The notes: a model not told the origin generated them from the letters alone. 45,266 nt of DNA from H111-94 sp034436045 (GCA_034436045.1 DAOTVZ010000244.1:1-45266); one strand, 5' to 3'. Counted from the first letter of the stretch, positions 1 through 7,818 are shown. Program-made: numbers and translations.

Positions 1-215
1 TGGGTACCCTCGATGCGCTCTGAGAGCGTCATTCATCACGCCCTGGGTACCCTCGATGCGCTCTGAGAGCGTCATTCATCACGCCCTGGGTACCCTCGAT
101 GCGCTCTGAGAACGTCATTCATCACGCCCTGGGTACCCTCGATGCGCTCTGAGAACGTCATTCATCACGCCCTGGGTACCCTCGATGCTCGCTGAGAGCG
201 TCATTCATCACGCCC
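1..215. repeat. 43-bp tandem repeat, 5 copies
   Basis: Five head-to-tail units of exactly 43 bp begin at 1, 44, 87, 130 and 173. Copies differ by single bases (GAGAGC or GAGAAC; the last copy has a swapped GCTCGC). Each unit holds the core ATTCATCACGCCCTG, which recurs in the arrays near 18.1 kb and 40.6 kb. The array reaches the window edge, so more copies may lie to the left. There are no unique spacers, so this is a minisatellite and not a CRISPR array. It lies 3' of the minus-strand MDR gene. Confidence 0.95.
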
Positions 216-218
216 CGA

Positions 219-235
219 CGAGATCGCCGATCTCG
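219..235. repeat. 17-bp perfect palindrome next to the array
   Basis: CGAGATCG and CGATCTCG flank a single C. It sits just after the last 43-bp unit and about 50 bp beyond the stop of the minus-strand MDR gene. No T-tract follows on either strand, so it is not a standard intrinsic terminator; a protein site or transcript-end hairpin is possible. The following bases (238-260) match the flank of the third array in 21 of 23 positions. Confidence 0.6.
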
Positions 236-284
236 CAGGTGAAAATTCATCATCACACCCCTCTTCCATCAAACCTATCACACC

Positions 285-1262
285 TTATTCCATCACGACA
301 ACAGCTTTTCCAATCATTGCACGTTGCGCAATACGTTTGATCGCCTCACCCGCGCGTTCAAGTGGATAGCGCTCAGAAATAAGGGGCTTGAGCGTGCCAT
401 CCTCAATCCATGTCAATAATTGTTGAAAGAGTTGCATATTCTGGTCTGGGAAACGCTCCGCGAAGGAACCGTAGAAAACACCAACAATTGAGCAACCCTT
501 GAGCAGCACCAGATTCAGCGGGATACGCGGAATCTCGCCGTTGCTGAAGCCTATCACCAGAAAACGCCCATCCCAGGCGGTACCGCGCAGCGCGATCTCT
601 GAATAGGCTCCCCCCACCGGATCATAAACCACATCGACACCGCGCCCGCCGGTCAGTACTTTCAAGCGCTCGCGCAGATTTTCCGTGCTGTAATTAATCA
701 CCTCGTCCGCCCCATAGCGACGACACACCTCCAGCTTCTCATCCCTGGACGCAGCGGCAATAACCTTCGCCCCCATCACCTTACCAAGCTCGACCGCCGC
801 CAGGCCAACACCGCCTGCCGCCCCTAATACCAGTAATGTTTCGCCGACGCCCAGACGTGCCCGCTCTTTGAGCGCATAATACGAAGTTGCATAGGTCAGG
901 GCAAAACCGGCTGCCGTCACAAAATCTAGCTTCTGCGGAATGGGAATCAACTTCTTCTCATCAGCCACCACCTCCTCGGCAAAACCACCCCAGCCCAGCA
1001 CGCCTAACACATGGTCGCCCACCTTCACGCGCGTCACCCCCTCGCCCACTTTTTTGACGATACCCGCCACATCACTCCCCGGCACAAAGGGCATTTCCGG
1101 CTTGAACTGGTACTTCCCCTCGATAATCAGCGTATCCGGGAAATTGACACCGCAAGCTTTGACCTCGATCACCACCTGCCCTCTACCCGGTTCAACTGGT
1201 GGCAATTCCTCCAGCACAAGCTTCTCGGCTGGCCCATACTCCTTACACAGCACTGCTTTCAT
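285..1262 (-). CDS. zinc-independent MDR-family NAD(P)H:quinone oxidoreductase
   Basis: Medium-chain dehydrogenase/reductase of the quinone oxidoreductase (QorA-like) branch, expected to reduce quinones or activated C=C bonds with NADPH in the cytoplasm. The catalytic GroES-like domain is residues 1-120 and the Rossmann domain about 120-260, with the nucleotide loop AAGGVG at 148-153. The zinc ligands of alcohol dehydrogenases (GHE motif, structural Cys cluster) are absent, and PGSDVAG stands in the usual place. The 325-aa length is normal. ATG at 1262 follows a GTG at 1265; GAGGAAAGG lies 9-12 nt upstream and fits either. It is a single gene with a repeat array downstream. The substrate cannot be read from sequence. 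Confidence 0.88.
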   Translation of the reverse strand: MKAVLCKEYGPAEKLVLEELPPVEPGRGQVVIEVKACGVNFPDTLIIEGKYQFKPEMPFVPGSDVAGIVKKVGEGVTRVKVGDHVLGVLGWGGFAEEVVADEKKLIPIPQKLDFVTAAGFALTYATSYYALKERARLGVGETLLVLGAAGGVGLAAVELGKVMGAKVIAAASRDEKLEVCRRYGADEVINYSTENLRERLKVLTGGRGVDVVYDPVGGAYSEIALRGTAWDGRFLVIGFSNGEIPRIPLNLVLLKGCSIVGVFYGSFAERFPDQNMQLFQQLLTWIEDGTLKPLISERYPLERAGEAIKRIAQRAMIGKAVVVME

Positions 1263-1265
1263 CAC

Positions 1266-1683
1266 TTACTATATCCTTTCCTCATAGTGTTTCGCTCTCA
1301 ATTGCCCTTCAAAGGACATTCGCGTTGACGCCACGAAGCACCGCCTACAAGTGTAGTCGCTCTTATCATAGCACAGCCTCACTCCATCACACAGGCTTCT
1401 GCACAAACACAGCGAGGACAAGAGAGGTAAGGAATTCATCACTTAGTTCAAGATGAGGATAAACAAGAGGAAGTCTTTCACAACCACGAAACAACGTTCT
1501 CTATCATCCAGGATGGGGACGGCGCGCTGAGCAGGGCCACTTCACTGCACACTACATGCTTGCTCGTAAAAGTTGCTAAGCCTGTCCAGCATCGCCGACC
1601 CCGATAGAGCTACCACCCTGCAATGGTCATCAGGCCACCTGACATGGCATTGCTATTCTATCTTTCCTATTCCTGTAGCAACT
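1266..1683. other. intergenic, no gene recognised
   Basis: This holds the 5' region of the MDR gene and the 3' region of the glycine-rich peptide gene. The open frames are short and lack ribosome sites. I see no clear promoter, hairpin or repeat. Confidence 0.5.
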
Positions 1684-1902
1684 TTAATAGTAAACGCCAG
1701 GGAAACCGTAGCCAGACCAGGTTCCAAACCCTGCCGGCCCGCTCATTGCAGCCCAGCTACCGGCACCGAAAGGCCCACCAATTGCACCATACCCACCAAA
1801 ACCATATGGACTCCCAAATGCGCCGCCGCCACCAAAGCCACCAAACTCCCCTCCCATCACAAAGCTCAGTTCATCATCATAAAGCTCGTAGAAAGGTCGC
1901 AT
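1684..1902 (-). CDS. glycine-rich peptide with double-glycine leader (bacteriocin/RiPP-like precursor)
   Basis: 72 codons. The first 18 residues fit the double-glycine leader rule position by position: L at -12, E at -8, L at -7, V at -4, G at -2 and -1 (DDELSFVMGG). The predicted 54-residue core has 21 Gly and 14 aromatic residues (7 F, 5 Y, 2 W), no Cys, no Lys or Arg, and one acidic residue. Family knowledge: such leaders are cut and exported by C39-peptidase ABC transporters. None is present in this window, so an exporter would have to act in trans. A strong AAAGGAG lies 9 nt before the ATG (complement of 1912-1918), which argues for real translation. A weak promoter candidate (TTGCAC at 1961-1966, TATACA at 1940-1945, 15-nt spacer) lies upstream. 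The alternative is a surface or structural Gly-rich peptide. Confidence 0.65.
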   Translation of the reverse strand: MRPFYELYDDELSFVMGGEFGGFGGGGAFGSPYGFGGYGAIGGPFGAGSWAAMSGPAGFGTWSGYGFPGVYY

Positions 1903-2065
1903 CTTCAGCTTCTCCTTTTGCGAAGACTAGAGGCTATTGTGTATAGCGGACAATCTTAAGGTGCAAGATTTCTCTTACATCACCCATTATATGCCATGAA
2001 TACATAAAAAATCAAGTCAACAGCATAATTTATATAAATTATTAAAAATCTATCAATACACGCAA

Positions 2066-2107
2066 ATTTATACCATAACATTTTACATAAAATGTTATGG
2101 TATAAAT
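2066..2107. repeat. 42-bp perfect inverted repeat
   Basis: Two perfectly complementary 20-bp arms (2066-2085 and 2088-2107) flank the dinucleotide CA. The arms are AT-rich and contain ATAACATTTTA and its complement. It lies in an AT-rich stretch upstream of the Gly-rich peptide gene and away from any stop codon. Part of the right arm (2092-2105) matches 13 of 14 bases at 2250-2263, inside the promoter of the neighbouring small transcript. It may be an operator, a very stable RNA hairpin or a miniature mobile element remnant. Confidence 0.85.
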
Positions 2108-2230
2108 CCGCTCTAATACCTTGCAAAAAAGGCCCGCTAACCGCCATAAACGTTTCGTACCTCTCCTGGCGAATATTATGACTGCCACCAGGGATAGGCA
2201 CAAATTTTACAGGTTTTCTCGCTCGCTTGC

Positions 2231-2259
2231 TTGACTTACGTCAGAGAATATGTTATGTT
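2231..2259 (+). promoter_or_regulatory. sigma-70-type promoter for a small transcript
   Basis: TTGACT (2231-2236), a 17-nt spacer and TATGTT (2254-2259). Transcription from here would cross the strong ribosome site and 22-codon ORF at 2354 and end at the palindromic terminator 2445-2484, giving an RNA of roughly 220 nt. The -10 area overlaps the 14-bp segment shared with the inverted repeat at 2066-2107. Confidence 0.5.
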
Positions 2260-2353
2260 ATAAGTGTCCTTGATAAAAGGGCATACTTCCAGGGAACGCA
2301 ACAGACCCTGGCACGAGATGTTACTCGCACTGGTCATCTGAAAGGAGGCTTAC

Positions 2354-2422
2354 ATGCTACCATTGAAAGAACCAGTACGTTTATTGGGGATGGTGTTTCA
2401 GATTGACCAGGAGTGCCCGTAA
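2354..2422 (+). CDS. 22-residue peptide ORF, function unknown
   Basis: ATG CTA CCA ... TGC CCG TAA encodes MLPLKEPVRLLGMVFQIDQE followed by CP. AAAGGAGG (2341-2348) sits 5 nt before the ATG, an almost ideal ribosome site. The stop codon lies at the loop of a 7-bp hairpin (TGCCCGT, AAAG, ACGGGCA at 2414-2431), and a 40-bp terminator follows. Promoter, Shine-Dalgarno, ORF and terminator together look like an autonomous small gene. No family is recognised, and it could equally be an sRNA with incidental coding. Confidence 0.4.
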   Translation: MLPLKEPVRLLGMVFQIDQECP

Positions 2423-2444
2423 AGACGGGCATGTAGCATAAGCG

Positions 2445-2484
2445 AAAAGGGTGTTGGCTGAAGATCTTCAGTCAACACCCTTTT
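2445..2484. terminator. bidirectional intrinsic terminator
   Basis: Near-perfect 40-bp palindrome starting AAAAGGGTGTTG and ending CAACACCCTTTT, with a single mismatched pair. It provides a T-run on both strands. It would end the small plus-strand transcript and also the minus-strand PAP2 gene, which stops at 2501. Confidence 0.85.
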
Positions 2485-2500
2485 CACGTGATCGAAAAGA

Positions 2501-3202
2501 TCATGCTACACGAAGACGTTGCGCAAAGTTCAATACCACGCCGGTCGGGCGCTGAAATACGCGCGAACGCAATATCGTGACAATAGCCGCAGAAACCGTT
2601 CCTGTGATCGCCCCTCCGATAATATCACCCGGATAATGGACACCCACAAAAACACGAGCAACTCCAATCACACAGGCCATCACTATCGCCAACATCATCA
2701 GCAACAAGGGATAGACCAGTGGACGTGCCTCGCTCCATTGCCATCTCACTGAGGCCATACGCAACCGCCAGGCATTGCGCAACATTGACGGCAGCGAGAA
2801 CAGCATCATCCCCACAACGGCAAACGACCACGCCGCGTGATCACTTGGAAACGAGTCATCAGCAGGATGCGTTACCAACAAATGGACATGATGTGCAACA
2901 AATGGGCGCGGCTCAAAAACAAAATGCTCGATAGTAAAATTACACAGGTAAGAGAGAATACAAGCCACACCTATCCACAGGATAACGGCACGACATTCAC
3001 GAATAATCGCCAACTCGCCGGGACGCAAAGGGCGTCTACGCCAGGAGAGCGGACGCCCCCACATGGCAAGCATAAGCAGAGGCCAGCAAAAAATGAGCAT
3101 ATTTGCACAAAAAATCATGACCTCATCTAGCCAAAACCAGCGCCCGGCTACATCATTGATTTTCATAAACAACAGGTAATTATCGTGTAGCAGCAACGCC
3201 AT
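2501..3202 (-). CDS. PAP2 phosphatase, BcrC-like undecaprenyl-diphosphatase candidate
   Basis: Integral membrane type-2 phosphatidic acid phosphatase, 233 aa with five or six hydrophobic segments. Motifs run in order: C1 EHFVFEPRP at 92-100, C2 PSDH at 119-122, and C3 with R183, H189 and D193 (VARVFVGVHYPGD). The PSDH form of C2 with an upstream HPADDSF stretch resembles BcrC/YbjG enzymes, which recycle undecaprenyl pyrophosphate and give bacitracin tolerance. The first Lys of classical C1 (KX6RP) is Glu92 here. AGGGA lies about 12 nt before the ATG. The gene is monocistronic or co-transcribed with the small membrane protein upstream (138 bp away). The exact lipid substrate is inferred. Confidence 0.82.
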   Translation of the reverse strand: MALLLHDNYLLFMKINDVAGRWFWLDEVMIFCANMLIFCWPLLMLAMWGRPLSWRRRPLRPGELAIIRECRAVILWIGVACILSYLCNFTIEHFVFEPRPFVAHHVHLLVTHPADDSFPSDHAAWSFAVVGMMLFSLPSMLRNAWRLRMASVRWQWSEARPLVYPLLLMMLAIVMACVIGVARVFVGVHYPGDIIGGAITGTVSAAIVTILRSRVFQRPTGVVLNFAQRLRVA

Positions 3203-3339
3203 CTACTATTCTTCCCTCTCTTCTCCATCATCTAACTTTACTAAAATCATCTCAGCACTGACCAACGGTACCTTCACATCACCTGCATTAAAAGAGTTCA
3301 TGTACGGTGTAAACGACTGCTTCATAAACTGCTTTCTAC

Positions 3340-3558
3340 CTAGCGGCGTGCAGCTTTCGGCCTGTTCACCACTGCTACCAGTATTGCCAGCACCGCAATG
3401 ACGGCAAAGAGCAAGATATGGCCCGGTTGCGGCGACAGCGGTGGCGTCTTCCCGCTCACCAGTACATGATACACTCCTGGAAGGGCATAATAGATCGCCA
3501 GTATCGCGGCAATAATGGCAACGATAATCCCACCAAAAAACATTGTACTTCTGTTCAT
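3340..3558 (-). CDS. small two-TM membrane protein, unknown function
   Basis: 72 aa. Two hydrophobic helices at about residues 7-30 and 47-64 are separated by a short Pro-rich loop (SGKTPPLSPQPG), and the C-terminus is basic (NRPKAARR). AAGAGG about 10 nt upstream of ATG supports translation. It points in the same direction as the PAP2 gene. I do not recognise the family, and nothing suggests a catalytic role. Confidence 0.6.
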   Translation of the reverse strand: MNRSTMFFGGIIVAIIAAILAIYYALPGVYHVLVSGKTPPLSPQPGHILLFAVIAVLAILVAVVNRPKAARR

Positions 3559-3841
3559 GACGCTATTAACCTCTTTTCATACACAGGCACCAACCTGCGC
3601 ACTCAAAATCTCCTTCAGGAGAAGTAACGTTGACCTACAGCATAGGACACGTTGTTCTCCGTTCTGCCCTCAGTATAGAGACCATACATGAGATGAAGAT
3701 GAGAGCGTATGTTATACTTTATACTGTCAACAACATTTTTCTCCTCAATGGACATAATGCTCAGCTTAACAGGCAACTCTTACCGGAGAAAAGTGTATAA
3801 TACCGTAGCCATACAAGCACACGAAGATTGGAGAATCTTCT

Positions 3842-5440
3842 ATGACCTCATCTACACTGCACCGTCCCATTACTCTGGCTCGTCGTGGTATGGTGGTTGC
3901 TCCGCATTATCTGGCCGCTGAGGCCGGACTTGACCTGCTCAAAGCTGGCGGCAATGCCATTGACGCGGCCATAGCTACCAGCGCTATGCTTCAAGTCGTC
4001 TATCCTTTTGTCTGCGGATTGGGCGGCGACGTTTTCATGCTGATTTATGAAGCCAGCAGCCGCAAACTCTACGGTTTGAACGGCAGTGGACGCTCACCTC
4101 AAACAGCAACTATCGAGCGTTACCATGATCTCGGCTATACTACTATGCCCACCTTTGGTATCCACAGTATCAATATTCCTGGCTGCGCCAGTGGCTGGCA
4201 TGAAGCCGCACAACGTTTCGGGCGTTTGGGGTTAGCGCAGGCACTGGCTCCCGCCATTTCCTATGCCGAAGATGGCTTTGCGGTAGGGCCGGATCTGCAC
4301 GCAGCCTTGCAACGCACCAGCACACGCTCCGACATCCATCCTTCCTGGTACAGACACTTCCTGCCTGACGGCAAGATACCGCCGGTTGGCGCTATCATGC
4401 GTTTTCCCACTCTGGCCCGCTCATTCCGCATCCTCGCGCGCGAAGGTGCCAGCGCATTTTATCAGGGCGAGCTGGCAGAACAGATTGCCGCGTTCTTCGC
4501 TCGTGAAGGCGGCTTGATTACACGAGCTGACCTGGCAGCACACCGCAGTGATTGGGTTACACCTCTCAGCACTACATTCGCCGATCTCACTATCTATGAG
4601 CTACCACCAAACACGCAGGGAGTAACGGCACTGCAAATCCTGGGTATGCTGCATCGTTTGCCGCTCGGCGATCTGCCGCTCGCACCTGAAACAGTGCATA
4701 TGGCCGTAGAAGCCAAAAAACTGGCCTTTGCCGACCGACAAGCCTACCTCACCGACCCGCAATACATGCGCGTTGACCCGGCAACGCTCATCACCCCGGA
4801 GTATCTCGCGCAACGCAGCAAGCTCATTGACCCGCAAAAGGCTACACCCTCCGTTGCCCCCGGCAGCTTTAGCGGCGATACCGTCTACATGTGTGCGGCT
4901 GACCGCGATGGGAATGTTGTCTCCCTGATCCAGAGCAACTATATGGGCTTCGGCAGCGGCGTCGTCGTGGATGATACTGGCATCGTCCTGCACAATCGCG
5001 GCGCTTACTTCTCTCTTGACCCCTCCGCCGCCAACGCACTAGCACCCGCCAAGCGCACCTTGCACACGCTGATCCCCTCACTGGCATTGCGCAACGGACG
5101 CCCTGCGATGGTCTTTGGCACCATGGGCGGCGATGGGCAGGCACAGTTTCATGCGCAGGTCTATACCGCCGTAGCCCGCTTCGGACTGGATATGCAAGCA
5201 GCCATCGAAATGCCACGCTGGCTACATGGGGCTATCAACGGCCAGGAGATTCTCCAAATGGAGAGCCGTTTCCCCTCTACGACCATCGAAGGATTACGAC
5301 AGCGTGGTCATATCGTCCAGGAAGTCGAAGCGTGGACACCACAGATGGGCTACGCCCAGGGTATCATCTTCGATGCTGATACAGGCACCATGCGGGGCGG
5401 CGCAGACCCCCGTGCGGAAAGCGCGGCAGCGGCCTGGTGA
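3842..5440 (+). CDS. gamma-glutamyltransferase family (Ntn hydrolase)
   Basis: Self-cleaving N-terminal-nucleophile hydrolase of the GGT family, which hydrolyses or transfers gamma-glutamyl groups (glutathione and related amides). 532 aa is the usual proenzyme length. The large-subunit signature GGNAIDAA is at about 36-43. The predicted autoprocessing nucleophile is T347 in FSGDTVYM, followed by DRDGN, and LHNRG at 383-387 and GGDGQ at about 429-433 line the active site. No secretion signal is visible, so the protein is probably cytoplasmic, unlike many bacterial GGTs. GGAGA 7 nt before ATG decides the start, and a TATAAT at 3796-3801 is a possible -10. Related oxamate amidohydrolases (HpxW) share this fold and cannot be excluded. 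Confidence 0.88.
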   Translation: MTSSTLHRPITLARRGMVVAPHYLAAEAGLDLLKAGGNAIDAAIATSAMLQVVYPFVCGLGGDVFMLIYEASSRKLYGLNGSGRSPQTATIERYHDLGYTTMPTFGIHSINIPGCASGWHEAAQRFGRLGLAQALAPAISYAEDGFAVGPDLHAALQRTSTRSDIHPSWYRHFLPDGKIPPVGAIMRFPTLARSFRILAREGASAFYQGELAEQIAAFFAREGGLITRADLAAHRSDWVTPLSTTFADLTIYELPPNTQGVTALQILGMLHRLPLGDLPLAPETVHMAVEAKKLAFADRQAYLTDPQYMRVDPATLITPEYLAQRSKLIDPQKATPSVAPGSFSGDTVYMCAADRDGNVVSLIQSNYMGFGSGVVVDDTGIVLHNRGAYFSLDPSAANALAPAKRTLHTLIPSLALRNGRPAMVFGTMGGDGQAQFHAQVYTAVARFGLDMQAAIEMPRWLHGAINGQEILQMESRFPSTTIEGLRQRGHIVQEVEAWTPQMGYAQGIIFDADTGTMRGGADPRAESAAAAW

Positions 5441-5717
5441 GAACTCAACTCATCACCCACAAGCATCGCCGCGTGGACGCCAAAGAACTTGCGCACCTCA
5501 ATTCGGTGGCGCTTGATGCTCCGGCCCTGCCCACCAGAGTGGAAGTATGCCTCCGGTTCCACACCAACTTGCGTGACCTCAAATAAAATGATCGCGCCAG
5601 GCACCTCTTTCTTGAAGTCTGGGAAACAGTCTTCCGCTGAAAATTTTTCAGCAAGACCGCAATTCCCAGACAAACACAACCCTTTTTACTTGTGAAACAC
5701 TCTCACTTTTGCTATAC
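5441..5717. other. intergenic with an unconvincing minus-strand ORF
   Basis: A minus-strand frame of about 109 codons (TTG at 5679 to 5350) runs through this gap and 91 bp into the antisense of the GGT gene. It has no ribosome site at a usable distance and no recognised domain. It may be a gene remnant; I do not call it a gene. Confidence 0.4.
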
Positions 5718-5746
5718 TATAATATATATATCAAATTGTTTTGATA
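5718..5746 (+). promoter_or_regulatory. ars promoter -10 and ArsR-type operator
   Basis: A consensus TATAAT (5718-5723) is followed directly by an inverted repeat TATCAAA (5729-5735), 4 nt, TTTGATA (5740-5746). An operator at the transcription start fits repression by the ArsR domain encoded 22 bp downstream. No good -35 is visible at 17 nt. CGGAGG at 5757-5762 is the ribosome site. Confidence 0.6.
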
Positions 5747-5768
5747 CAAAACAGATCGGAGGAATACG

Positions 5769-6554
5769 ATGGACGGTCAACTCACTGCTCCCCCAGAAAT
5801 CCTCAAACTCGCTGCTCACCCTATCCGCTGGAGTGTCTTGACCCGTCTGGCACGCTCGGATTACCGGGTACAGGAATTGGGAACATTCTTGCACCTTCCA
5901 CAAAATCTTATCTCGTACCATTTACGTTTGCTGCGTGCTGGAAACCTGGTCACAGAGCGCAAAAGCAGTGCAGACGAGCGGTCGGTCTATTACAGCCTGA
6001 ACCTGGAACAGTTCCGCACGCTCTATCGAGAAGCAGCATCACACCTTCATCCAGCTCTCACCGTCACAGAAGTCCGCACGCAACCAGCCAACGAAGAACC
6101 ACAAGGAGCCTCTCCTCGTCCATCGTTGCGGGTGCTGTTCCTCTGCACCGAGAACAGTGCGCGCTCTCAGATGGCTGAGGCCCTCCTGCGCTTCTTGAGT
6201 CACGGCAAGATTGACGCCTATAGTGCAGGAAGCGAACCAGCAACGCAGGTACATCCATTGGCGCAACGTGTCATGGAGCGCCTCGGCATCGACATGCGGC
6301 AGGCACGCCCCAAACACCTCGACGAGTTTCGGCATCAACATTTTGATGCGATTGTGACAGTGTGTGATCGCGTGCGCGAAGTCTGCCCGGTCTTCCCCGA
6401 TGACCCGGAGCACATCCATTGGAGCTTTCCTGATCCTGCACAGGTGGAAGGATCGGAAGAAGTGCGCATGTACGCTTTCGAGCAGACCGCGCTTCAGCTC
6501 ACCACCCGTCTTCGTTTCCTCATCACCTTGTTAGAACGAGAACATCGAAAATAA
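5769..6554 (+). CDS. ArsR-ArsC fusion: HTH repressor plus thioredoxin-coupled arsenate reductase
   Basis: 261 aa, two domains. Residues 8-95 form a winged helix of the ArsR/SmtB class (DNA helix near NLISYHLRLLRAGNL). Residues 119-258 form a low-molecular-weight-phosphatase-fold arsenate reductase with P-loop C126-X5-R132, C199 and C206 (VTVCDRVREVC) and the FPDP loop at 220-223. The C126/C199/C206 spacing matches the Cys10/Cys82/Cys89 triad of plasmid pI258 ArsC, so reduction by thioredoxin is expected. The HTH domain has no cysteine at all and so lacks the ELCVCDL metalloid site. Sensing may depend on the reductase cysteines or another ligand. First gene of the ars operon, 9 bp before the aquaporin gene. 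Confidence 0.9.
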   Translation: MDGQLTAPPEILKLAAHPIRWSVLTRLARSDYRVQELGTFLHLPQNLISYHLRLLRAGNLVTERKSSADERSVYYSLNLEQFRTLYREAASHLHPALTVTEVRTQPANEEPQGASPRPSLRVLFLCTENSARSQMAEALLRFLSHGKIDAYSAGSEPATQVHPLAQRVMERLGIDMRQARPKHLDEFRHQHFDAIVTVCDRVREVCPVFPDDPEHIHWSFPDPAQVEGSEEVRMYAFEQTALQLTTRLRFLITLLEREHRK

Positions 6555-6563
6555 AGGAGTTTT

Positions 6564-7337
6564 ATGCGTCAATCACCTATCGTCACTTCCTCGCCCCAGA
6601 AAGATCGCGCCGCCCCCCCAGCGGTGGCACGGGCAACACCTGTCCCGCTGTGGGCCTGCGCCCTGGCCGAGGGTCTGGGCACCTTCGGCCTCGTCTTTGC
6701 TGGCTGTGGGGCCATCATGATTGATACCCTCAGTCATGGGCAAATCACTCATGTAGGAGTCGGCCTCGTCTTTGGTTTGATCATCACTGTCATGATCTAT
6801 GCCTTCGGCCATATCAGCGGTGCGCATTTCAATCCGGCGGTCACGCTGGCTTTTGTCGTGGCACGTCATTTTCCGGTGCGCCGTCTCGGTCTCTATTGGG
6901 GAGCGCAGTGCGCCGGGGCGATTCTGGCTGCACTCTGCCTTCGTCTGTTGCTAGGGAATGTCGCTGCATTGGGTACCACACTACCAGTCGGCAGCGGTGG
7001 GGCCTGGCAATCGTTCATTTTAGAGACATTGCTCACCTTCTTCTTAATGCTCGTCATCATGGCAATGGCAACTGATACCCGTGCGGTCGGCCAGGCAGCG
7101 GCGCTGGCGATTGGCGCGACCGTGGCGCTGGAAGCTTTATTTGCAGGACCCATTTCTGGCGCGTCGATGAACCCGGCACGCTCACTTGGTCCAGCCCTGG
7201 TGAGTGGTACCTGGAGCGCGCAATGGGTCTATGTTAGCGCGCCTTTCCTGGGCGCGATTGTTGGCGCTCTGCTCTACCGCTGGATACGTGAAGCGGGAAT
7301 GCGTGCGCTCTCTATTCAGGAGGATTCCCATGACTGA
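6564..7337 (+). CDS. MIP-family aquaglyceroporin, probable arsenite channel (AqpS-like)
   Basis: 257 aa, six transmembrane helices plus the two half-helices of aquaporins: NPA at 90-92 (SGAHFNPAVT) and NPA at 203-205 followed by the filter arginine R206 (SGASMNPARS). A 28-residue polar N-terminus precedes helix 1. Sitting between two arsenate reductase genes, it most likely lets arsenite leave the cell down its gradient, as shown for AqpS of Sinorhizobium meliloti, where it takes the place of ArsB. The ribosome site AAAGGAG precedes the ATG. The last 8 bp overlap the next gene, indicating translational coupling. General glycerol or water transport is the alternative. Confidence 0.88.
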   Translation: MRQSPIVTSSPQKDRAAPPAVARATPVPLWACALAEGLGTFGLVFAGCGAIMIDTLSHGQITHVGVGLVFGLIITVMIYAFGHISGAHFNPAVTLAFVVARHFPVRRLGLYWGAQCAGAILAALCLRLLLGNVAALGTTLPVGSGGAWQSFILETLLTFFLMLVIMAMATDTRAVGQAAALAIGATVALEALFAGPISGASMNPARSLGPALVSGTWSAQWVYVSAPFLGAIVGALLYRWIREAGMRALSIQEDSHD

Positions 7338-7818
7338 AACAACACAACCATTACGTGTCCTCTTCCTTTGTACACACAACTCTTCCCGTTCGCAAATAGC
7401 GGAAGGGTTGCTCCGCTCCCGTGGCGGAGCGGCCTACGCGGTGTTCAGTGCTGGCACCCATCCCCGCGTCGTACATCCACTGGCGATCAAAGTAATGCAA
7501 GAGATTGGTATTGATATCAGCGACCAACGAGCGAAAAGCCTGGAAGAGTTCCGCAACCAGCCGCCGATGGATCTGGTCGTGACAGTTTGCGATGAGGCGG
7601 CTGAAGCCTGCCCATTCTTTCCCAACGCCCGTCACCAGGTACATTGGGGCTTTTCCGATCCAAGCCGTGTTGAAGGCAGTGAAGAGGAACGCCTTGCCGC
7701 ATTCCGTCATATTCGTGATCTAATGGCAGTACGTATCAATCAGTTCCTGGAATCGAATCCCGCCACGTCCCCGGAGCGCCTGTATACCGCTGCGAAAGCG
7801 CTAGAGAACGTGTCATAA
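7330..7818 (+). CDS. arsC: thioredoxin-coupled arsenate reductase ArsC
   Basis: 162 aa, low-molecular-weight PTPase fold. The P-loop is C14-X5-R20 (CTHNSSR), and the disulfide relay cysteines are C87 and C94 (VTVCDEAAEAC), with spacing 73 and 7 as in the fusion protein upstream. It reduces arsenate to arsenite in the cytoplasm. The start at 7330 is set by AGGAGG 6-11 nt upstream and overlaps the aquaporin stop by 8 bp; a longer open frame from 7204 overlaps the aquaporin gene and is not used. It is the second reductase of the operon and could partner the channel while the fusion copy is tied to regulation. Confidence 0.9.
   Translation: MTETTQPLRVLFLCTHNSSRSQIAEGLLRSRGGAAYAVFSAGTHPRVVHPLAIKVMQEIGIDISDQRAKSLEEFRNQPPMDLVVTVCDEAAEACPFFPNARHQVHWGFSDPSRVEGSEEERLAAFRHIRDLMAVRINQFLESNPATSPERLYTAAKALENVS

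Noticed and set aside
1..215. CRISPR-like regular spacing of the 43-bp units (also at 40601-40802)
   Set aside because: The whole unit is repeated, there are no unique spacers, and no cas genes are present.
1980..2201. 73-codon minus-strand ORF in the AT-rich region
   Set aside because: It starts with GTG without a ribosome site, crosses the perfect inverted repeat, and has no protein-like pattern.
4601..5216. Long antisense ORFs within the GGT gene (and similar ones in other genes)
   Set aside because: They are frame shadows of a well-supported gene with intact catalytic motifs.
5350..5679. 109-codon minus-strand ORF
   Set aside because: TTG start without ribosome spacing, 91 bp antisense to the GGT gene, no recognised domain; described only as an uncertain gap feature.
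7204..7329. N-terminal extension of the second ArsC
   Set aside because: It lies fully within the aquaporin gene and the family start with a strong ribosome site is at 7330.
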